From positions 1 to 6,704 of the forward strand of contig DHWC01000006.1 in the NCBI GenBank assembly GCA_002412985.1: a DNA stretch of 6,704 bases, given 5' to 3'. The position numbers and the translations under genes are program-made. Of the stretch, positions 5,618-6,704 are shown in pieces. Under the pieces are notes generated by a model. The model was not told the DNA's origin. It saw only the letters and a list, made by a program, of their open reading frames with translations, and did not search any database. Numbering within the stretch: position 1 is the first letter of the stretch; each line of letters starts with the position of its first letter. The DNA comes from Methylocystaceae bacterium UBA5192. GTDB lineage: Bacteria; Pseudomonadota; Alphaproteobacteria; Rhizobiales; Beijerinckiaceae.

Positions 5618-6704
5618 AGCTCGCTGTAGTCGGACTAAAAGAGCGTTTTACTGCCGAAACAATCCGCGACATCCGCGAGCCGTTAGAGCCCTTAATCATC
5701 ACAATATCGTTAGGCATAATCGCCGAGAGAACCGCTTCCTCTAATTCCTGAGCCGTCCGTCTATGCGCTGCACGCATTGACTCAGGCGCGGCGTAGAATA
5801 GATGCGACATTAAAGATCCTGCCGTAAAGAGCAGATCAACTTTCGCAGCAATGAGATCCTGCGCAAGATCAGCATGCAGCTTTATGGCCTCAGGACCTAA
5901 TTCAAGCATATCGCCCAATACAACAATGCGCCGGCCATTTGGCGCGACCTCTGTAACTGCTAGCTGTTCGAGCGCCGCGCGCATGGAGGTGGGATTCGCA
6001 TTGTAGCTTTCATCAATTAACGCGAAAGCGCCCGCTTTTGTTTCAATAAGCTCACGCTGTCCTCTCCCCGACGGCGGACGGAAGTTAATAAGCGTCTGCG
6101 CTGCTTCCGCCACGTCTAAATCATAGGCGACTGCGATTAAAAGCGCGGCGAGAGAATTTAACGCCAAATGTTTCCCCGGCGCGCCAATTCTATAGGAAAT
6201 TCGCTTGCCAAAAATCTCGGCTTCTACATCGCTCACATCATCTTCTGACTTATAAGAAATTAATCGCGCCGCCTCACCAGTTTCGCCAAACGTAAATACA
6301 TGCGCCGCTGTGGTTTGCGCAGCTGAGATTAACCGATCGCTCAAAGCATCATCTCGATTAATAATCGCTACTCCGCCATCTAGACCAGAAAATATTTCCG
6401 CCTTTGCGTCAGCAATACCCTCAATCGAATCAAAATTCTCGAGATGAACAGACGCTACCCGCGTGACAACTGCGACATGCGGACGTACTTGAGCGACTAA
6501 AGAGGCGATCTCGCCAGCATGATTCATGCCGATCTCAAACACGCCGTAATTCGTCGACACAGGCATCCGCGCCAAGGTCAATGGGACACCCCAATGATTG
6601 TTATAGGACGCGATCGAGGCATGCGTGCGACCAAAATGCGCCAGCATGAGCCGAGTCATCTCTTTGGTGGATGTCTTGCCAACGGAACCGGTTATCGCAG
6701 TAAT
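5616..6704 (-). CDS. murF: UDP-N-acetylmuramoyl-tripeptide--D-alanyl-D-alanine ligase MurF, C-terminal 362 residues (5' end outside window)
   Basis: MurF joins the D-Ala-D-Ala dipeptide to the UDP-MurNAc-tripeptide with ATP in the cytoplasm, completing the pentapeptide precursor that MraY uses. The frame is open from the window edge (first full codon at 6704) to TAA at 5618-5616. The ATG at 6659 is internal: translation upstream of it reads ITAITGSVGKTSTKE, the family's ATP-binding loop. About 100 N-terminal residues, the UDP-substrate domain, lie beyond the window. Numbering from the first visible codon: GSVGKTS (6-12), NNHWGVP (35-41), EIGMN (57-61), Lys101 in DAKAEIF as the likely carbamylated lysine, GAPGKHLALNSLAA (174-187), DESYNANP (231-238), LGDMLELG (263-270) and KGSNGSRM (338-345). 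The central ATPase and C-terminal dipeptide-binding domains therefore look complete. In dcw clusters murE normally precedes it, which would put murE beyond 6704; this is an expectation only. Confidence 0.96.
   Translation of the reverse strand: MTAITGSVGKTSTKEMTRLMLAHFGRTHASIASYNNHWGVPLTLARMPVSTNYGVFEIGMNHAGEIASLVAQVRPHVAVVTRVASVHLENFDSIEGIADAKAEIFSGLDGGVAIINRDDALSDRLISAAQTTAAHVFTFGETGEAARLISYKSEDDVSDVEAEIFGKRISYRIGAPGKHLALNSLAALLIAVAYDLDVAEAAQTLINFRPPSGRGQRELIETKAGAFALIDESYNANPTSMRAALEQLAVTEVAPNGRRIVVLGDMLELGPEAIKLHADLAQDLIAAKVDLLFTAGSLMSHLFYAAPESMRAAHRRTAQELEEAVLSAIMPNDIVMIKGSNGSRMSRIVSAVKRSFSPTTAS

Noticed and set aside
1573..6525. Scattered GANTC sites (for example 1573-1577 and 6521-6525), the target of the alphaproteobacterial CcrM methylase
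   Set aside because: The ones noticed lie inside coding sequence, with no cluster near a promoter or intergenic gap, so no regulatory claim is justified.

Overview
The window is a stretch of the division and cell wall (dcw) cluster of a Gram-negative bacterium. Everything recognisable is coded on the minus strand, so the genes read from high to low coordinates: murF (5' end cut off) - mraY - murD - ftsW - murG - murC (3' end cut off). This is the conserved proteobacterial dcw order. The protein signatures look alphaproteobacterial, for example the MurC N-terminus beginning with a short 'KLPRDLGPIHFVGIGG' segment, the 'NNHWGVP' loop in MurF and the FtsW loop 'GEGTVKRILPDSHTDF'. I would guess Hyphomicrobiales (possibly Beijerinckiaceae-like), but the family-level guess is an inference from remembered family features, not a search. 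Base composition looks close to half G+C by eye, with many A/T-ending codons, which is low for that group.

Layout on the minus strand: 6704-5616 is the visible part of murF, starting at its ATP-binding loop. After a 10-base gap comes mraY (5605-4523), then 2 bases, murD (4520-3093), a 4-base ATGA overlap, ftsW (3096-1942), 1 base, murG (1940-852), a 24-base gap, and murC (827-1), which runs off the window. No non-coding stretch is longer than 24 bases. I see no RNA gene, mobile element, CRISPR array, terminator or convincing promoter, and no gene on the plus strand.

The genes act in one pathway. MurC, MurD and MurF are cytoplasmic ATP-dependent ligases that build UDP-MurNAc-pentapeptide, together with MurE, which is expected just upstream but is outside the window. 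MraY loads the product onto undecaprenyl phosphate to give lipid I. MurG adds GlcNAc to make lipid II. FtsW is the SEDS-family septal glycan polymerase that uses lipid II with its partner PBP. All six have the expected catalytic motifs and plausible lengths. The spacing indicates one polycistronic, translationally coupled transcript whose promoter lies outside the window.

I looked for an undescribed system and did not find one. The items worth a second look are small: a perfect 17-base palindrome over the murG stop codon, an alternative in-frame murC start, uneven ribosome-binding-site strength at the coupled junctions, a Cys in the MraY active-site motif, and the modest G+C content.
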